Under the pieces are notes generated by a model, which did no database searches, was not told where the DNA came from, and worked only from the letters and a program-made list of their open reading frames with translations. Positions 20,415 through 29,826 of a DNA stretch of 64,000 bases are shown here, piece after piece (the first letter of the stretch is position 1; the number at the start of each line of letters is the position of its first letter). The stretch is taken from NCBI RefSeq assembly GCF_001048695.1, contig NZ_CVRB01000002.1, positions 310,001-374,000 on the forward strand, in the 5' to 3' direction. The stretch is from Neobacillus massiliamazoniensis (lineage in GTDB: Bacteria; Bacillota; Bacilli; Bacillales; Cytobacillaceae). The position numbers were made by a program, and so were the translations under genes.

Positions 20415-20843
20415 ATGTCATTGCGTTTGATTCCCTATTTAGTGATGGACGGAAATGCAAAAGAAGCAATTCATTTTTATGAAAAAGCATTAGGTGCCCA
20501 AGTACTCTTTGCTCAGTCTTTTGGAGAAATGCCAGAAAACCCTGAATTTCCTATACCAGCAGATGCAAAGGATCGTGTATCCCATGCAACACTTAAAGTG
20601 GGTGAAACAGAATTAATGCTTTCTGATACATTCCCAGGTCAACCGTCTCAAAGCGGAACCCAGGTGACTATCTGCATTACTACGAACGATGCTGAAAAAG
20701 CAAAACAAATGTTTGAAGCATTAACTGATGGTGGCCAAGTGACAATGCCGCTTCAAGAAACCTTCTTTAGCCCAGCTTACGGTAATTTAATCGACAAGTT
20801 CGGTGTAAACTTCCAAGTATTCACTGAAGGTCAACATAAATAA
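20415..20843 (+). CDS. VOC family protein (PhnB/YjdN-like)
   Basis: A 142-residue vicinal-oxygen-chelate fold protein: IPYLVMDGNAKEAIHFYEKALGA at the N-terminus and YGNLIDKFGVNFQVF at the end are characteristic of the PhnB/3-demethylubiquinone-like group. The substrate is unknown. AAGGAG lies eight bases before the ATG and a strong terminator follows, so it is a single-gene unit. Confidence 0.92.
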   Translation: MSLRLIPYLVMDGNAKEAIHFYEKALGAQVLFAQSFGEMPENPEFPIPADAKDRVSHATLKVGETELMLSDTFPGQPSQSGTQVTICITTNDAEKAKQMFEALTDGGQVTMPLQETFFSPAYGNLIDKFGVNFQVFTEGQHK

Positions 20844-20856
20844 AATGAAAAAACAA

Positions 20857-20900
20857 AAACCGCTCCTGAAGCAGCATTTGCGACATGGGCGGTTTTTTTT
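20857..20900 (+). terminator. Terminator of the VOC gene
   Basis: AAACCGCTC pairs with GGGCGGTTT (one wobble) and is followed by eight T. Confidence 0.88.
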
Positions 20901-20907
20901 CAGACTT

Positions 20908-21786
20908 CTATAATCGATAGTTTGAAATGAATTTTAAAAACTCTTTTTGCTTGGAATGATCATACTTCATAACGGCATATGTATTGGCTTCAGGCAAGTT
21001 GATGGAGTGACAATTTACCTCTAACAATCTACCTTCTAATAACTCCCTTCTGACCGTTGATGTTGGCAGGAAAGATACGCCTAACCCCTCCGCAATAAAC
21101 CTTTTCGTGATGTGAACTTGGGATACCTTCATCATTCGTACACTTGGGTACCTACTTTTTATAGCTCTACACAGATTATCCCAATACCCTGGATGATTGT
21201 GGGTTAAAAGATAGTTGGTGGTCAATACTTCTTCTTCATCTAATGGAGGAGCTGACTCAGCATCTTGGCCGTCATGTGTGGTAACCAAAATGACTGAATC
21301 CTTATATAAAAGCTCACAAATCAAGTCTGGATTACTGCTATTTAGGCAGGATAGGCCTAAATCGACCTCTTCCCTTAAAACGGCTTGTTCAATATCAATC
21401 GATTCAATGATTTTGATTGTAATCTCAACATCTGGATGTTGGTTTGTATAGCTTTTTAAAACGAAAGGTAAGATGGTATCTGCGATAAGGGGTGAAATCG
21501 CAAGCGATAATTTGCTTGTATAGCCTTGACTAAAGGAATGTAAATCCTCAAGACCATTTTGATAAACCTCTAGCAATCTCTTAGCATGAACTAAATACCG
21601 TCTACCCTCTTCGGTTAGTTTTATTTTTTTCCCATCCCGATGAAATAACTGGACTCCAAGCTCTTTTTCTAATTGTTTAATATGCACGGTCACGGAAGGC
21701 TGTGAAATATATAAAAGCTCGGCTGTTCTCCGGAAATTACCGCAATCCGCAGCTGTTATAAACGTATTTAGCCACTGAAATTCCAT
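20908..21786 (-). CDS. citR: LysR-type regulator CitR
   Basis: A 292-residue LysR regulator with the N-terminal winged helix (FRRTAELLYISQPSVTVHIKQLEKELGVQLF) and an effector domain containing LLTHNHPGYWDNL and HITKRFIAEGLGVSFLP, segments I recall from B. subtilis CitR. The frame starts further upstream, but GGAGGAG is three bases before ATG 21786. It is divergent from a citrate synthase gene, the arrangement of citR-citA in B. subtilis, where CitR represses citA. Confidence 0.9.
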   Translation of the reverse strand: MEFQWLNTFITAADCGNFRRTAELLYISQPSVTVHIKQLEKELGVQLFHRDGKKIKLTEEGRRYLVHAKRLLEVYQNGLEDLHSFSQGYTSKLSLAISPLIADTILPFVLKSYTNQHPDVEITIKIIESIDIEQAVLREEVDLGLSCLNSSNPDLICELLYKDSVILVTTHDGQDAESAPPLDEEEVLTTNYLLTHNHPGYWDNLCRAIKSRYPSVRMMKVSQVHITKRFIAEGLGVSFLPTSTVRRELLEGRLLEVNCHSINLPEANTYAVMKYDHSKQKEFLKFISNYRL

Positions 21787-21893
21787 TTTCTCCTCCTTAT
21801 TAATAATATTAAACAATTGCTTTAAAAATATTTAATTTTCTTAATTGTGTTTATTTTATAAAATTACATCAAGAATTGAAAGGGGAGATTTTA

Positions 21894-22982
21894 ATGATTC
21901 AGAAAGGCTTAAAAGGAATTGTTGCAGCAGAAACATTGATTAGTCATATAGACGGGGAAAATGGTCAATTATTTTATCGGGGTTATGAAATTAAGGAAAT
22001 AACGAAGAGTTTTTCTTTTGAGGAAATCGCTTATCTGCTCTGGTTTGGTAATATTCCTGGCGAAAAACAAGTGAAAGTTTTAAAAGATCAATTAAAGTGC
22101 AACCGTGATTTACCGGAAAATATGAAGATGATTATGGACCAATTTCCAACAAACATGGATTTCATGAGCGTCATTAGAACGGCTGTTTCGGCTGAAGGTG
22201 GTAATGCCGATTATATCTGGAAGCCGACGACTTCCCAGGCGATTAGGTTAACCGCCCTGGTGCCAACCATTATCGCCTATCGAAAAAGACAATTAGAGGG
22301 GCAACCATTCGTTCCCCCACGAAATGATTTAGACCATGTCGCAAATTATCTTTATATGTTAAATGGGGAAGTGCCTTTGCCTGCACATGTAGAAGCACTA
22401 GAAACGTATATGATTTTGACCCTTGAACATGGCATGAACGCTTCCACCTTTTCGGCAAGGGTAACGGCTTCCACTGAGTCAGATATAGTATCCGCTGTCA
22501 CTTCAGCCATTGGGACAATGAAAGGACCACTCCACGGCGGAGCTCCATCAGGAGTTATAGAGCTTTTAGATGAAATTGCTTTAGATGGCGATGCTGAAAA
22601 AGTGATGAATGAAAAATTAATGAGGGGAGAAAAATTAATGGGATTTGGTCACAGAGTTTATAAAACACGTGATCCAAGGGCCATTTCTTTAAAAGTAAAA
22701 ATACAGGAACTGGTTGGGGAGGATCCATGGCTTGACCTCGCCATAAATGTAGAAAACACCGCAGTCACCTTATTAGAGAAACATAAGCCCGGCCGCTCCC
22801 TTTTCACCAATGTAGAATTCTATGCCGCAGCCATCATGAAAGCAATAAACATGGATGCAGAACTATTCACACCAACCTTTACCGCAAGCCGAATGGTCGG
22901 CTGGACAGCACACGTCCTAGAACAAGCCGAAAACAATACCCTCTATCGCCCACAATCAAAATATATTGGAACTTTTAAATAA
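21894..22982 (+). CDS. citA: Citrate synthase CitA
   Basis: A 362-residue citrate synthase: condensation of acetyl-CoA and oxaloacetate. Catalytic regions are visible as [10 protein letters not shown] (substrate His), GFGHRVYK (second His) and the Asp region around NVEFYAA, with the C-terminal [17 protein letters not shown] precedes the ATG at 21894. 2-Methylcitrate synthase is close in sequence, but the divergent CitR-like gene argues for the minor citrate synthase CitA. Confidence 0.9.
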   Translation: MIQKGLKGIVAAETLISHIDGENGQLFYRGYEIKEITKSFSFEEIAYLLWFGNIPGEKQVKVLKDQLKCNRDLPENMKMIMDQFPTNMDFMSVIRTAVSAEGGNADYIWKPTTSQAIRLTALVPTIIAYRKRQLEGQPFVPPRNDLDHVANYLYMLNGEVPLPAHVEALETYMILTLEHGMNASTFSARVTASTESDIVSAVTSAIGTMKGPLHGGAPSGVIELLDEIALDGDAEKVMNEKLMRGEKLMGFGHRVYKTRDPRAISLKVKIQELVGEDPWLDLAINVENTAVTLLEKHKPGRSLFTNVEFYAAAIMKAINMDAELFTPTFTASRMVGWTAHVLEQAENNTLYRPQSKYIGTFK

Positions 22983-22998
22983 ATTTGGTGTCAATTTT

Positions 22999-23046
22999 GG
23001 TGTCAGGCACCGTTCGTGGACATTTGTACACGTGCGGTGGACAGTC
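22999..23046 (+). repeat. 48-bp dispersed repeat, copy 1
   Basis: It begins GGTGTCAGGCACC and ends GTGGACAGTC. A second copy at 30910-30957 has the same length and differs at only a few positions. Both lie just after the stop codon of a plus-strand gene. Confidence 0.85.
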
Positions 23047-23087
23047 AGAGTCACAGGCGCATGAAGAGCACCTGTGACTCTGTTTTT
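23046..23087. terminator. Bidirectional terminator after citA
   Basis: CAGAGTCACAGG (23046-23057) and CCTGTGACTCTG (23071-23082) form a 12-bp stem followed by TTTTT on the plus strand. It also serves the converging exonuclease gene. Confidence 0.85.
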
Positions 23088-23728
23088 CAGCCCATCTTGG
23101 TTCGCGATGTTGCCGGCTGGTATTTTCTCATTGGACTATTTTCAAGAACTTCTTGCAGGTATAGATTGCCTTTCGGACTGGTTTTCTTAAGTAGTTCCAT
23201 CAAGTATGTAATATCATCCATGGCTCTATGGGTTTGATAGTTCGTGATTTGATGAGCTTCCAAAAGGGTAAGAAGTTTGCCGTTTGGAAAACCATATTGC
23301 TTCCACGGGACATTTCTCATCGTACAATACCATTTCAAATCATTGACCTCAGGATACATATGGTAAAGAAAGCTGCGGTCAAAGGAGGCATTATGGGCAA
23401 ACACAGATTCTGCGCGATGGAAATAGGTTTTTATTTTTGTATCATAAAAGCTTTTTCCTCTTACCAACTCGTAAGGAATACCGTGCACTCTATAGGCACG
23501 GTCGTAATTTCTTTTTGCCGAATCTGAAAGCGGCTCGCGTAAGAATGAATCCTCTTCAAGAATATCGAGTATCTCACCGGAATCCGTACGATACGAAAAA
23601 AGCTTTAACGCCAGTTCAATCACTTCATCTGATGTGGGTCCTAAACCAGTCGTTTCTACGTCCAAAATCAAACCTAATTTATCTGGTTTCCGCAAATTAA
23701 TCACCTTTTTATCCTTAAGTTTGTACAT
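23087..23728 (-). CDS. DnaQ-like 3'-5' exonuclease
   Basis: A 213-residue DEDDh-type nuclease. Exo I is LDVETTG (near residue 23), Exo II is HNASFD, and Exo III is THRAMDD. It resembles RNase T and polymerase epsilon-type exonucleases; whether DNA or RNA is the substrate is not clear. It stands between citA and a MarR gene with no obvious operon partner. Confidence 0.9.
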   Translation of the reverse strand: MYKLKDKKVINLRKPDKLGLILDVETTGLGPTSDEVIELALKLFSYRTDSGEILDILEEDSFLREPLSDSAKRNYDRAYRVHGIPYELVRGKSFYDTKIKTYFHRAESVFAHNASFDRSFLYHMYPEVNDLKWYCTMRNVPWKQYGFPNGKLLTLLEAHQITNYQTHRAMDDITYLMELLKKTSPKGNLYLQEVLENSPMRKYQPATSRTKMG

Positions 23729-23770
23729 ATTATAACAAAGCTTAACTTAATAAAATATCACTGTCTTCCT

Positions 23771-24229
23771 TTAAAGCTCAACTTTCTCTAAATGGGACAA
23801 CAATTGATTATGTAAGTTTAACAGTTGGTTAACATCTTTATCTTCCATTTTCTCCAACGCTAAAATCATTGCGCGATAGGAATAGGCATTTTTTATGGAT
23901 TTATTTGAAACTTCTATTCCTTCAACGGTCAAAAACAGATTTACTTCTCTTCGGTCGTCACTTGATGGCTGACGTTTTACGTATCCAATCTCTACCAGTC
24001 CGTCGACATTTATACTGACGGTGCTTTTGGATGATTGCAGCTTTTGCGTTAACTCTTTTAGAGTTAATCCAGGGGTAGAATTAAGGTGATTTACTATTCC
24101 TAACTGCAACAATGAGAGGCCTAAGCTTTCTGCATTTTGCTGTGTGAATTTTGTCGTTGTTTTGGTTACAGCTAAAAAGGATTGCAATACTTCTACTGCC
24201 TTTTTTACATTTTCATCATTGTAATCCAT
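23771..24229 (-). CDS. MarR-family regulator
   Basis: A 152-residue winged-helix regulator: LKELTQKLQSSKSTVSINVDGL is the recognition region and RQPSSDDRREVNLFLT the wing. The two 14-bp palindromes directly upstream (24258-24286) are the likely sites of autorepression. The exonuclease gene follows 42 bases downstream in the same direction and could share the transcript. Confidence 0.92.
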   Translation of the reverse strand: MDYNDENVKKAVEVLQSFLAVTKTTTKFTQQNAESLGLSLLQLGIVNHLNSTPGLTLKELTQKLQSSKSTVSINVDGLVEIGYVKRQPSSDDRREVNLFLTVEGIEVSNKSIKNAYSYRAMILALEKMEDKDVNQLLNLHNQLLSHLEKVEL

Positions 24230-24257
24230 TAGAATGTCAACTCCCTCTTGTTCAATT

Positions 24258-24286
24258 GTTCATTATCGAACTGTTCATATATGAAC
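24258..24286. promoter_or_regulatory. Tandem MarR-type operators
   Basis: GTTCATTATCGAAC (24258-24271) and GTTCATATATGAAC (24273-24286, a perfect palindrome) lie one base apart, with a further GTTC half site upstream. Their position 29-57 bases before the marR start codon fits autoregulation. Confidence 0.75.
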
Positions 24287-24374
24287 TAATTTATCAAAAG
24301 GGAGCTATTTAAGTCAAATTAAAGCAATGATGAGTACAACTAATTAAGTTTTTCACTGTCTTCTAGATTTCAGA

Positions 24375-24395
24375 TCGCTTAGAAATTCTAAGCGA
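24375..24395. other. Stem-loop of unclear role
   Basis: TCGCTTAG and CTAAGCGA pair with a 5-base loop; on the plus strand GGTTTTTGTTTT follows. There is no plus-strand gene nearby upstream, so it is a terminator in form without a clear client. The rest of 24287-24506 shows nothing else. Confidence 0.5.
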
Positions 24396-24506
24396 CCGGT
24401 TTTTGTTTTCTATCAGTTTTTGGTAGATTATAAGCTTCTTATATAGATAATCAATTTTGCAGTTTTTCTATTTTGAGTGACATGAACCCTTTTAAATCAA
24501 CCTTTT

Positions 24507-24869
24507 TTATTTCTTGGGAAGTACATAGTGTGTTGAATATTGTCTCTCCAAGTATGGACTGCCTGTTTTTGAAAAACGCAACCGGCGCTTTGGTCCTTTC
24601 CCCCACGACATATAGGTTGTAATCGAAGGCTTCAAATTTTGTTCTTGAGCATACTTCCGCAGTGCAGAGAGGATTTTATTCAATTTTGAGAGGTTCCCAA
24701 TCGTCACTCTTTCCAAATTTGTAATTCTATTAAAGCGCCAGTCCTCTACTTGCTTCGGGGTTAACCGTTCCATTTTCACTAAGAGGTCTACAGGACTTAA
24801 ATAGCCTTTTTCATGTAGTAGCTGTGCAGCACAGGAATAAACTCTATTTTCTATGTCTTTTGTTGTCAT
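24507..24869 (-). CDS. Conserved hypothetical protein
   Basis: A 120-residue basic, helical protein I do not assign to a function. LSPVDLLVKMERLTPKQVEDWRF followed by NLSKLNKILSALRKYA looks like a small helical domain, and the C-terminus (KGPKRRLRFSKTG) is strongly basic, so nucleic acid contact is possible. GAAGGA lies six bases before the ATG. It follows the tetR gene by 24 bases and is probably co-transcribed. Confidence 0.75.
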   Translation of the reverse strand: MTTKDIENRVYSCAAQLLHEKGYLSPVDLLVKMERLTPKQVEDWRFNRITNLERVTIGNLSKLNKILSALRKYAQEQNLKPSITTYMSWGKGPKRRLRFSKTGSPYLERQYSTHYVLPKK

Positions 24870-24893
24870 TTCGATTCCTTCTGTTTTTTTAAT

Positions 24894-25460
24894 TTATGCA
24901 GCAATTCCCTTCAAAAAAGCCCTCATTACAATCTCAAGACTTTCATCCAAATCCAATGATAACTTAAATCCCCCTCGTTGTTCTAATGATGAAAATCCAT
25001 GTAAAATACTGCGGAACCCTCTAACGGCATGTAATGAGTAATCCCCTTCTAAGTTGAAAGCCTTTAGCACACGAATGGTTAAGTTAACGATTTTCGCCCC
25101 AGCACGCTGGACGTCCTCATCCTCTGGGTCGGGCGCAAATAATGTCGCCTCATAAATTCCTGGATGCTTCCTAGCAAAATTTACATAGGCTTTACTAATA
25201 GCAATTACAGCTTCGGTGCCTGACACCCCAATGGCTGCATTTGCTAATTCCTCATTGATCCGTTCTATAGCGTAGATGGCCAACTGCTTCCTCAATCCTG
25301 GCAAGCCGTCAAAATGGTTATATAATGAAGGCGGGCGGATCATTAGTTTTTTTGCTAGGTTTGCCAGGGTGACCTCTTGCATTCCATATTGATCGGCCAG
25401 TTCCCCCGCCGTTTCTAGAATCGTTGCTAAATCGAGTCCAACTTTAGGTCTAGGTGACAT
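24894..25460 (-). CDS. TetR-family regulator (WHG-type C-terminal domain)
   Basis: A 188-residue regulator with a helix-turn-helix at residues 10-50 (VTLANLAKKLMIRPPSLYNHF). The C-terminal half has the TetR_C_33-like AYVNFARKHPGIYEATLF and ends with HGFSSLEQRGGF, common in this subgroup. It overlaps the upstream metallo-beta-lactamase-fold gene by one base. It probably represses this operon through the palindromes at 26195-26236. Confidence 0.92.
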   Translation of the reverse strand: MSPRPKVGLDLATILETAGELADQYGMQEVTLANLAKKLMIRPPSLYNHFDGLPGLRKQLAIYAIERINEELANAAIGVSGTEAVIAISKAYVNFARKHPGIYEATLFAPDPEDEDVQRAGAKIVNLTIRVLKAFNLEGDYSLHAVRGFRSILHGFSSLEQRGGFKLSLDLDESLEIVMRAFLKGIAA

Positions 25461-26182
25461 TACTTTAACTCCTTTAATTTTTGCTCAAAATTTGCGATTG
25501 CTTGCTCCATTACCGCAACGGGATTTTCAATCATTTCTCCATGACCGACGGCGAGAAGCTCAGGCTGATAGCTAACCAATTTTCTAGCACTCTTTACCGC
25601 CGTTTTCTTACTCCAAGTACCGAACGCCGGAAATGGAAACCACGGTTTTACGTCTCCCGCTACGGCAATCCCTCCTCTAGTTTGCATCGCATCTCCGGCA
25701 ATGAGGGCATTGGTTCGTGTATCAAAAAATGACATCGAACCAGGAGTGTGCCCAGGTGTTTCGATTGCCTTCAATGAACCAACCTGATCCCCTTCATTCA
25801 ACAATATATTAGCTCTTGTTTTTACTTTTTTCGGAACGGCGCCTTTAATCGGTACTTGATCCTCATTTGTATCAAGCGAACGATCGCCGTTCATAAGCCG
25901 GTTATCCCGAAGTGAAATATATACTGGTACATCGGGAAATGTTTCTTTGATCGCATCAAGTGCTCCGACATGATCCTCGTGAGCATGTGTCAGAACAATT
26001 TTAGTAATTGGTTTGCCAATTTTTTCAGCCGCCCCCAAAATTCCCTTTGCACTAAAGCCAAGAGCCGCGTCAATCAAGGTTAACCCATCCTCTTCCTCGA
26101 CTAAATAGCAATTAACCGGAAAAACATTAGCCATGAACGTTACTTGATACAAAAAACCTTTTTTAATCAATCTCATTATCAT
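25460..26182 (-). CDS. Metallo-beta-lactamase-fold hydrolase
   Basis: A 240-residue MBL-fold enzyme: the metal motif is THAHEDH (HxHxDH), followed by TPGHTPGS, AGDAM and VGHGE. This is the glyoxalase II/lactonase-like subset; the substrate is unknown. AAAAGGGG is four bases before ATG 26182 and ten before a second ATG at 26176, so either may be used. It is first in a unit with the TetR and the small hypothetical gene. Confidence 0.92.
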   Translation of the reverse strand: MIMRLIKKGFLYQVTFMANVFPVNCYLVEEEDGLTLIDAALGFSAKGILGAAEKIGKPITKIVLTHAHEDHVGALDAIKETFPDVPVYISLRDNRLMNGDRSLDTNEDQVPIKGAVPKKVKTRANILLNEGDQVGSLKAIETPGHTPGSMSFFDTRTNALIAGDAMQTRGGIAVAGDVKPWFPFPAFGTWSKKTAVKSARKLVSYQPELLAVGHGEMIENPVAVMEQAIANFEQKLKELK

Positions 26183-26194
26183 CCATCCCCTTTT

Positions 26195-26236
26195 AACTAA
26201 TGTTGTTAGTTTTATTATAACTAATGATATTAGTTA
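26195..26236. promoter_or_regulatory. Two TetR-type palindromic operators
   Basis: AACTAATGTTGTTAGTT (26195-26211) and TAACTAATGATATTAGTTA (26218-26236) share the arms ACTAA and TTAGT. They lie just upstream of the MBL-tetR operon, with centres 24 bases apart. Confidence 0.8.
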
Positions 26237-26415
26237 TAACAAGAATTTTTTTCCATAATTTTAAAAAATATTTGTACTCCATGGATGTAATAAATTGTTC
26301 ATATCTTTTTTGCAAATATGTGAATTAATGTATAATTTACACTAATTTAAAAATTAGTTTGTTATATTAATAGTGTAATAAATATTTAAAACTTATTTAC
26401 TAAGGGGTGTTTCAA

Positions 26416-26955
26416 ATGGTAGTGAATTGGTTAAGACAAAGCAAAGTTTCCGCTGGTATTTTAACTGTCCTTCGGTTATATCTCGGGTATGCTTGGTTAA
26501 CAGCTGGTTATCATAAGCTGGCGGGCGGATTTGATGCAACAGGATATTTAAAAGGAACTATTGCCAATCCAGTCAAAGGGCCTGACGGCAGCATCCTTTT
26601 TGGTTGGTATGTAGATTTCTTAAAACATTTCGCTTTGCCAAATGTAGACATCTTTAACATAATTGTACCTGTTGGAGAATTCTTAGTTGGTTTAGGCTTG
26701 ATCTTTGGATGTTTAACAACTGCAGCCATGTTCTTTGGACTCCTTATGAACTTCGCTTATTTATTTGCCGGTACCGTTTCTACAAACCCAATGGATATTT
26801 TACTAGGTGTTATCATTCTATTTGCAGGTTATAACGCCGGCCGCATCGGTCTTGATCACTGGGTAATCCCATTCCTTCGTAAAACTCCTTTTAATGATAA
26901 GGATATTAATGATAAGAATATTAATGGTAAGAAACCAGTCAATCAATTCAGCTAA
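26416..26955 (+). CDS. DoxX family membrane protein
   Basis: A 179-residue integral membrane protein of the DoxX/DoxD type with four hydrophobic segments; the N-terminal LRLYLGYAWLTAGYHKL and the loop PVGEFLVGLGLIFG are typical. Family members are linked to thiosulfate:quinone oxidation or thiol stress. The frame opens at GTG 26407, but AAGGGGTG overlaps it, and ATG 26416 fits better. The C-terminus holds three 15-bp tandem repeats (26890-26934) coding for NDKDI, NDKNI and NGKKP, a likely hypervariable tail. Confidence 0.9.
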   Translation: MVVNWLRQSKVSAGILTVLRLYLGYAWLTAGYHKLAGGFDATGYLKGTIANPVKGPDGSILFGWYVDFLKHFALPNVDIFNIIVPVGEFLVGLGLIFGCLTTAAMFFGLLMNFAYLFAGTVSTNPMDILLGVIILFAGYNAGRIGLDHWVIPFLRKTPFNDKDINDKNINGKKPVNQFS

Positions 26956-26963
26956 TCACATTC

Positions 26964-27005
26964 AAAACCGTCTCAAACTCTTCAAGAGATTGAGGCGGTT
27001 TTTTG
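26964..27005 (+). terminator. Terminator of the doxX gene
   Basis: AACCGTCTCAA...CTC pairs with GAG...TTGAGGCGGTT, with T residues following. Confidence 0.85.
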
Positions 27006-27112
27006 TATTATTTTGTAGAAATTTGAAGAATTATTGAAATTATGCTCCTATAATTTGTATAATTAATTATTACGGATCATTTTTTAAAGAAATAGATATG
27101 GGGGTGGATACC

Positions 27113-28225
27113 ATGACAAACGATGTCATTATTCAATTTAAAAATGTGACGAAACAATACGATAACGACCCACCTGTTCTTGGTGATGTAAGCTTTGAGA
27201 TTGAGCGAGGGAAATTCTACACCCTGCTTGGGCCTTCAGGGTGCGGCAAGACGACGATTCTAAGGTTAATTGCCGGATTTACCGAGCCATCAATTGGAGA
27301 GATTTATTTTAACAATAAAAATATTAACCATGTGCCAGCAAATAAACGCCAAGTGAATACAGTTTTTCAAGACTACGCCCTCTTTCCTCATTTAAATGTG
27401 TTTGAAAATGTGGCGTTCGGGCTGCGAATCAAGAAATTAAAAAATGCGGAAATAACAGCGAAAGTAAAAGAAGCGCTCAGCTTTGTCAATCTTGCAGGCT
27501 ATGAAAATCGCGAAATCCGCGAAATGTCTGGCGGTCAGAAACAGCGTGTAGCCATTGCCAGGGCGATTGTTAATGAACCAGAGGTCATTCTCCTCGATGA
27601 GCCATTGTCTGCGCTCGATTTAAAGCTGCGGACAGAAATGCAGTATGAATTGCGGGAGCTGCAACGCCGCCTTGGAATCACTTTTATCTTTGTCACTCAC
27701 GACCAAGAGGAAGCACTGGCGATGTCCGATGAAATTTTTGTCATCAACGAAGGAAAAATCCAGCAAAGCGGCACGCCGACAGACATATATGATGAACCAA
27801 TCAACCGTTTTGTCGCTGATTTTATAGGGGAGTCAAATATTGTAAAAGGTAAGATGATGAACGATTACCTTGTTGAATTTGTTGGCAGAGAGTTTGAATG
27901 CGTCGACAAAGGCTTTAACGAGAATGAAACAGTCGAAATTGTCATCCGGCCTGAGGATTTGGAGATCACTGCTTTGGATCGCGGCAAGCTGCAAGTAAAG
28001 GTTGATTCTCAACTGTTCCGCGGAGTTCATTATGAAATTTGTTGCTACGATAAGGACGGAAATGAATGGCTTGTCCATTCCACGAAAAAGGCAGCCGTTG
28101 ACACTGAAATCGGGCTGTATTTTGATCCCGAAGCAATCCATGTCATGCGCCTTGGGGAGACAGAGGAAGAGTTTGACCGTCGTTTAGAAACATATGTGGA
28201 TGGGGCTTCACACCATGGAAAATAA
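27113..28225 (+). CDS. potA: Spermidine/putrescine ABC transporter ATPase PotA
   Basis: A 370-residue ABC ATPase: Walker [10 protein letters not shown], signature MSGGQKQRV, Walker [13 protein letters not shown], then a TOBE domain in the last 100 residues. GGGGGTGG five bases before ATG 27113 decides the start over the ATG at 27098. It powers polyamine import with PotB, PotC and PotD, which follow without gaps. Confidence 0.95.
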   Translation: MTNDVIIQFKNVTKQYDNDPPVLGDVSFEIERGKFYTLLGPSGCGKTTILRLIAGFTEPSIGEIYFNNKNINHVPANKRQVNTVFQDYALFPHLNVFENVAFGLRIKKLKNAEITAKVKEALSFVNLAGYENREIREMSGGQKQRVAIARAIVNEPEVILLDEPLSALDLKLRTEMQYELRELQRRLGITFIFVTHDQEEALAMSDEIFVINEGKIQQSGTPTDIYDEPINRFVADFIGESNIVKGKMMNDYLVEFVGREFECVDKGFNENETVEIVIRPEDLEITALDRGKLQVKVDSQLFRGVHYEICCYDKDGNEWLVHSTKKAAVDTEIGLYFDPEAIHVMRLGETEEEFDRRLETYVDGASHHGK

Positions 28226-29018
28226 GCTAACCCGCCACCTATACAAAATCCCTTATTTGCTTTGGATTCTTCTTTTTGTCATTGTGCCAATTTTTCTCGT
28301 ACTCTATTATTCTTCCTTCGATATTGAGGGGAAATTTTCGTTCGTCAATTATCAAAAGTTCTTTACGCCTGTCTATTTACAAATGACGCTCAGCTCATTT
28401 TGGTATGCATTTCTCATTACGGCGATTTCGTTGTTGATTGCCTACCCAACAGCCTACTTATTAACGAAAACACAGCATAAGCAGTTATGGCTGTTACTTA
28501 TTATTCTGCCTTCTTGGATTAATTTATTGTTAAAAGCTTATGCCTTCATCGGTATTTTTGGTACATATGGGTTGGCGAACAGCTTTTTAAAAGTAATCGG
28601 CATCGGTCAGCAGCAAATATTATTCACCGATTTCAGCTTTATATTTGTCTCAGTTTATATTTTTATTCCCTTTATGATTTTGCCGATTTTCAATGCGTTA
28701 GATGAATTGAACCCAACCCTTTTAGATGCGGCCAATGATTTAGGTGCTTCCCAGTGGACGACCTTTCGCCGAGTAATTTTTCCATTGACGATTGACGGAG
28801 TGAAGTCGGGTTGCCAGGTCGTGTTTATTCCAGCACTTTCATTGTTCATGCTGACGAGATTAATCGCAGGGAACCGGGTCATTACGCTTGGCACAGCGAT
28901 TGAACAGCATTTTCTCGTGACACAGGACTGGGGCATGGGTTCAACAATTGCCGTCTTTTTAATCATCATTATGGTTCTTTTTATGATTGTGACGAATACC
29001 CGAAAGCGAGGTGTGTAA
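28215..29018 (+). CDS. potB: Spermidine/putrescine ABC permease PotB
   Basis: A 267-residue permease with six helices and the EAA-type loop [21 protein letters not shown]. The ATG at 28215 lies inside the end of potA (11-base overlap) and gives the normal N-terminus [16 protein letters not shown]; upstream in-frame codons are less likely. It forms the membrane channel with PotC. Confidence 0.93.
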   Translation: MENKLTRHLYKIPYLLWILLFVIVPIFLVLYYSSFDIEGKFSFVNYQKFFTPVYLQMTLSSFWYAFLITAISLLIAYPTAYLLTKTQHKQLWLLLIILPSWINLLLKAYAFIGIFGTYGLANSFLKVIGIGQQQILFTDFSFIFVSVYIFIPFMILPIFNALDELNPTLLDAANDLGASQWTTFRRVIFPLTIDGVKSGCQVVFIPALSLFMLTRLIAGNRVITLGTAIEQHFLVTQDWGMGSTIAVFLIIIMVLFMIVTNTRKRGV

Positions 29019-29019
29019 A

Positions 29020-29826
29020 GTGGATAAGAAAATTTCACCTTTATCGAAACTATTTTTGTTTATGATTTTTCTAGTCCTTTATGCACCGATTCTCTTTCTA
29101 GTATTCTTTTCTTTTAACAGCGGGGATACGATGTATAGCTTTAAAGGTTTTTCGTTAGAATGGTACAAGGAGCTTTTTCATGATACGAGAATCCTTATCA
29201 TTGTTCTAAATACAGTGGTGGTAGCACTATTATCGGCCCTTTTTTCCACTATCTTCGGAGTAATCGGTGCTTTAGCCATCCATTCGGCGAAAAAAAGAAA
29301 AACAAAGAATACTTTGTTATCATTAAACAATGTCCTAATTGTCAGTCCAGATGTCATTATCGGGGCCTCATTTTTAATTTTATTCACGATGGCTGGAATT
29401 AAACTTGGATTCTATTCGGTGTTATTGTCCCATATTGCTTTTTGCATTCCAATTGTGGTCTTAATGGTCCTTCCAAAATTAACTGAGATGAGTCCGACAC
29501 TAATAGACGCAGCCCGGGACTTGGGAGCAAGCAGCTGGAGCGTATTGACGAAGGTTGTTTTACCGTTCATTACACCCGGCATTTTCGCTGGCTTCTTCAT
29601 GGCGTTAACCTACTCGTTTGATGATTTTGCTGTGACCTTTTTCGTAACCGGTAATGGCTTTACAACTCTCTCGGTTGAAATTTACTCGATGGCACGGCGG
29701 GGAATTTCCTTAAACATTAACGCTTTGTCTACAATACTATTCCTATTTACAATGCTGCTTGTGGTGATTTACTACTTTATTTCCCAGCGCACTAAGCTTA
29801 CTGGAATGGGGGCGAGAAAACGATGA
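29020..29826 (+). CDS. potC: Spermidine/putrescine ABC permease PotC
   Basis: A 268-residue permease with six helices and DAARDLGASSWSVLTKVVLPF as EAA loop. The start is GTG 29020, six bases after GAGGTG and directly behind the potB stop. The stop overlaps the potD ATG (ATGA). Confidence 0.93.
   Translation: MDKKISPLSKLFLFMIFLVLYAPILFLVFFSFNSGDTMYSFKGFSLEWYKELFHDTRILIIVLNTVVVALLSALFSTIFGVIGALAIHSAKKRKTKNTLLSLNNVLIVSPDVIIGASFLILFTMAGIKLGFYSVLLSHIAFCIPIVVLMVLPKLTEMSPTLIDAARDLGASSWSVLTKVVLPFITPGIFAGFFMALTYSFDDFAVTFFVTGNGFTTLSVEIYSMARRGISLNINALSTILFLFTMLLVVIYYFISQRTKLTGMGARKR

Noticed and set aside
25215..25227. Copy of the GGTGTCAGGCACC repeat inside the TetR gene
   Set aside because: The 13 bases match exactly on the minus strand, but they encode GVSGTE, which fits the expected TetR protein sequence there. 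It could be coincidence, so it is not counted as a repeat insertion.
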